Source: Eubacteriales bacterium
GTDB lineage: Bacteria; Bacillota; Clostridia; Lachnospirales; Lachnospiraceae
Assembly: GCA_030524545.1 (NCBI GenBank)
Contig: JAUNGM010000008.1
Coordinates: 93,642-139,072 of the forward strand
Direction of reading: 5' to 3'
Length of the DNA stretch: 45,431 nucleotides
Made by a program: the position numbers and the translations under genes. Under the pieces are notes generated by a model. The model saw only the letters and a program-made list of their open reading frames with translations, was not told the origin of the DNA and did no database searches. Of this stretch, positions 43,483 through 45,431 are shown piece by piece (positions within the stretch are counted from its first letter, which is position 1; every line of letters begins with the position of its first letter).

Positions 43483-44811
43483 ATGTTGTATACGGATAAA
43501 GACTTAAAAAAATTGATTATTCCATTGATATTTGAACAGCTTCTTGCTATTCTGGTGGGACTGGTGGATACGGTGATGATAGCGGGAGTGGGAGAAGCTG
43601 CGGTTTCCGGTGTATCTCTGGTGGACAGTATCAATGTTCTGGTCATCAATGTTACTGCAGCCGTTGCGACAGGGGGCGCAGTGTCCGCCGGGCATTTTCT
43701 GGGGAAAAAGGATCCGAAAAATGCCAATAGACTGTCCTGGCAGCTTCTGCTGTTTTCCGTGTGGTTTTCGATTATTGTGACAGCGATATTTCTGGGAGCG
43801 CATGCTCCTATGCTTAAAACTGCTTTTGGGCAGGTAGAACCGGAAGTTATGGAAAATGCCACAGTTTATCTGATGATCACGTCACTGTCAATCTGTCCGT
43901 TGGCTGTTTACAATTCCTGTGCGGCATTGTTCCGAACTATGAATGATTCAAAGACAACAATGCTGATCTCTATATTGATGAATCTGATCAATGTAGTGGG
44001 AAACAGTATATTGATCTATGGGGCCGGGATTGGCGTGGCAGGTGCAGCTATTGCGACAACAGTTTCAAGGATTGCGGCAGCAGTCATTATTATGAGACTG
44101 ATGTTTAATCCGGGAAGACAGATCAGTTTCAGGGGATACATTACCTGGAAAATGGATTTTCAAATGATCCGGAAAATCCTTTATATTGGGATACCCAATG
44201 GATTAGAAAACAGTCTCTTTCAATTAGGTAAGATCCTGACGATGAGTTTGATTTCTACGTTTGGGACAACAGCTATAGCGGCAAATGCAGTGTGCGGAAC
44301 GCTGGCAAGCTTTAATGTGCTCCCGGGACTGGCTATTAATCTGGCGCTTTTGTCAGTGGCATCAGTATGTGCAGGTGCCGGAGCATTTGACCAGGCGAGA
44401 TATTATACAAAAAAGCTGATGAAGCTGGCGACAGGATGCACAGCAGTCATATCCGGGATGATACTTCTGTTTACGCCATTGCTTCTGAAAGTTTATCAGC
44501 TTACGCCGCAGACAGAGAAACTGGCAGAGCAGGTCCTGCGTTGGAATGCGGTTTTTGTGGTTCTCTTTTGGGTACCGTCTTTTACGCTTCCAAATACTTT
44601 AAGGGCAGCAGGAGATGTGGTATGGACTATGATGATCGCCATTGTCTCTATGTGGACATTCCGGATTGGTTTTGCCTATTTTTTCAGCCGTTACTTTCAT
44701 TGGAGCCTGCTGGGAGTGTGGATCGCAATGAGCATAGACTGGATATTCAGGGCAATCTGTTATGAGAGCCGATATCACGGGCATAAATGGGAAAAGTGTA
44801 TGAAGAGCTAG
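43483..44811 (+). CDS. MATE-family efflux transporter
   Basis: The 442-residue protein has about twelve membrane spans in two related halves. It begins with LKKLIIPLIFEQLLAILVGLVDTVMIAGVGEAAVSGVSLVDS, the conserved MATE N-terminus, and has a matching GAGIGVAGAAIATTVSR motif. It exports organic cations or drugs using Na+ or H+. The ribosome binding site is weak, suggesting lower expression than the genes before it. Only 33 bases separate it from the amidohydrolase gene, so it may be the last gene of the operon. A role in expelling a toxic aglycone is speculative. Confidence 0.9.
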   Translation: MLYTDKDLKKLIIPLIFEQLLAILVGLVDTVMIAGVGEAAVSGVSLVDSINVLVINVTAAVATGGAVSAGHFLGKKDPKNANRLSWQLLLFSVWFSIIVTAIFLGAHAPMLKTAFGQVEPEVMENATVYLMITSLSICPLAVYNSCAALFRTMNDSKTTMLISILMNLINVVGNSILIYGAGIGVAGAAIATTVSRIAAAVIIMRLMFNPGRQISFRGYITWKMDFQMIRKILYIGIPNGLENSLFQLGKILTMSLISTFGTTAIAANAVCGTLASFNVLPGLAINLALLSVASVCAGAGAFDQARYYTKKLMKLATGCTAVISGMILLFTPLLLKVYQLTPQTEKLAEQVLRWNAVFVVLFWVPSFTLPNTLRAAGDVVWTMMIAIVSMWTFRIGFAYFFSRYFHWSLLGVWIAMSIDWIFRAICYESRYHGHKWEKCMKS

Positions 44812-44947
44812 ACATGCCATATTGTATCTCAAAGGGTGTCAGATTTATGGAATACTCTTTTATGTATTTATATTGATAGAATCTCTTCTGCTTATTATGA
44901 CCGGGCAGGATGTGAAATAATTGGAGTTTTTGATTGGAAGTTGTAAT
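44812..44947. other. Intergenic stretch without recognised features
   Basis: This AT-rich gap between the MATE gene and the toxin-antitoxin-like module has no good reading frame and no clear terminator. Confidence 0.5.
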
Positions 44948-44976
44948 TTGACAAATAAATAAGATTGACATATAAT
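44948..44976 (+). promoter_or_regulatory. Consensus promoter of the antisense (antitoxin) RNA
   Basis: TTGACA (44948-44953), exactly 17 bases, and TATAAT (44971-44976): a full-consensus promoter directed at the toxin gene. Confidence 0.85.
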
Positions 44977-44982
44977 ATACTT

Positions 44983-45094
44983 AACAAGGGAGCTGGAAGG
45001 TGAGTGCCAATCACCCGACCCGGCGAAATTTAATAGTAAACTATCAAGATATAGCCGTTCCTAAACTTTGACGAGAGCAGGACGGCTATTTCTT
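44983..45094 (+). ncRNA. Putative antisense antitoxin RNA
   Basis: A transcript of about 110 bases is predicted from the consensus promoter to the terminator at 45051-45094. It has no ribosome-binding-site-plus-frame and folds into a 5' hairpin (GGTGA-GTGCCAA-TCACC). Its AATCACC (45009-45015) is complementary to the GGTGATT just before the toxin start. Its terminator stem is complementary to the 3' end of the toxin gene. Start and end are predictions. Confidence 0.6.
45051..45094 (+). terminator. Terminator of the antisense RNA, overlapping the toxin stop codon
   Basis: ATAGCCGTTCCT (45051-45062) pairs with AGGACGGCTAT (45079-45089, one bulge), followed by TTCTTATTTTT. The toxin TAG stop (plus 45086-45088) lies within the stem. 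Confidence 0.8.
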
Positions 45095-45169
45095 ATTTTT
45101 CAAATTCAGAATGGCTACAATCAGCAAGGCAACGCTTACGATCAGGCTTAATTCCTCATATGTACTCAT
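45086..45169 (-). CDS. Small holin-like membrane toxin (type I toxin candidate)
   Basis: A 27-residue peptide starts MSTYEELSL, continues as a hydrophobic span (IVSVALLIVAIL) and ends in a basic tail (NLKNKK). This matches the pattern of the putative holin-like toxin group related to TxpA/BsrG-type type I toxins. GGAAGGTGG lies eight bases upstream of the ATG. The leader of about 50 bases contains CTCACC, which can pair with GGTGA next to the ribosome binding site and could delay translation. A candidate minus promoter has TATACT with TTTCCA 17 bases upstream, weaker than the opposing consensus promoter. Toxicity is inferred from architecture, not shown. Confidence 0.75.
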   Translation of the reverse strand: MSTYEELSLIVSVALLIVAILNLKNKK

Positions 45170-45322
45170 AATAATCACCACCTTCCGTAAGGGCCCGGAT
45201 ATGGTGAGAGCACGTCCCCCAGCTCCCTGGGTAAGTATATGATATTGTCAAAGTCATGGAAAAAATAAATAATAGATACTCTGTTGGAAGAACTTACTTA
45301 GAAGATAGCTATCAGATAAAAG

Positions 45323-45362
45323 AAAAGCCAGAAGTCCGCTGCCACAGCGGTTCCTGGCTTTT
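45323..45362 (-). terminator. Terminator of tRNA-Gly
   Basis: On the minus strand AAAAGCCAG pairs with CTGGCTTTT, with an inner CCGCTG/CAGCGG stem, followed by T residues. Confidence 0.8.
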
Positions 45363-45367
45363 GTGAG

Positions 45368-45431
45368 AGCAGATAACGGGAATCGAACCCGCCTCCCCAG
45401 CTTGGGAAGCTGGTGTTCTACCGATGAACTA
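45368..45431 (-). tRNA. tRNA-Gly (anticodon CCC), 5' end cut by window edge
   Basis: On the minus strand the readable part starts in the D arm (TAGTTCATCGGTAGAAC). The anticodon arm is CCAGC-TTCCCAA-GCTGG, giving anticodon CCC. The T arm is GGCGGGTTCGATTCCCGTT and the 3' acceptor strand TATCTGC ends with discriminator T. The first few bases lie beyond the window. CCA is not encoded. Confidence 0.92.

Larger units (their letters stand above)
44965..45251. repeat. Inverted terminal repeats of the toxin-antitoxin-like module
   Basis: Bases 44965-44996 and the reverse complement of 45219-45251 are nearly identical: TTGACA, TAT(A/C)ATATACTTA, a short variable stretch, and AGGGAGCTGG. They cover the promoter regions and 5' ends of both convergent transcripts. 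The two RNAs thus start with the same AGGGAGCTGG sequence. Confidence 0.8.

Overview
The window looks like a chromosomal segment of a Gram-positive, anaerobic gut Firmicute of the Lachnospiraceae (Blautia-like). This is inferred from moderate GC, strong AGGAGG-type ribosome binding sites, HtrA/ClpX/CarAB/UppP proteins of clostridial type, an orphan MsmX-type ATPase serving several sugar transporters, and gene names typical of that family. No phage, transposase or CRISPR array is visible.

Layout. 1-7.3 kb holds envelope and protein-quality genes: a GT2 glycosyltransferase preceded by a hairpin-rich element, a membrane-anchored HtrA protease, a ClpX-like unfoldase, a zinc-ribbon coiled-coil protein and a secreted modular serine hydrolase. 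7.3-8.1 kb is mostly non-coding with a tRNA-Leu(CAG). 8.1-15.2 kb holds carA-carB, uppP (behind a duplicated 50-bp repeat containing TATAAT) and glpK. 15.3-19.3 kb is a molybdate locus: a small Mop protein and an HTH/PBP-like regulator diverge from modABC. 19.4-25.9 kb carries a CdaR-type regulator, the orphan sugar ATPase msmX, an ARMT1/DUF89 protein, a small DUF3006-like protein, an orphan NMT1-type binding protein and malQ. 26.2-29.9 kb is a polyamine transporter, potA-potB-potCD, in which permease and binding protein are fused.

30.0-44.8 kb is an accessory catabolic locus. On the minus strand lie a LacI repressor and two tandem RidA proteins. On the plus strand a long operon encodes a CUT1 sugar ABC transporter without ATPase, an enolase-superfamily dehydratase, a UxuA-like dehydratase, a VOC protein, a GH1 beta-glucosidase, a Gfo/Idh oxidoreductase, a scar that looks like a deleted gene, a SelA-fold PLP enzyme (DgaE-like), an amidohydrolase/deacetylase and a MATE exporter. 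The combination suggests uptake of an unphosphorylated beta-glycoside and breakdown of a sugar acid or amino-sugar acid. PLP-generated enamines would be dealt with by RidA, and ATP for import would come from MsmX at 20.6-21.7 kb. The substrate is unknown. Two operator-like AACGTTTTATT boxes exactly 100 bp apart, one inside the operon promoter, are the likely LacI targets.

44.9-45.25 kb holds a compact type I toxin-antitoxin-like module: a 27-residue holin-like membrane peptide on the minus strand, faced by a convergent plus-strand RNA with a consensus promoter. The ends carry a near-identical 32/33-bp inverted repeat. The window closes in a tRNA-Gly(CCC).

For many genes the start was moved from the longest open frame to an internal ATG with a good ribosome binding site; this is stated in each entry. 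Functions rest on motif recognition by eye, with no database search.
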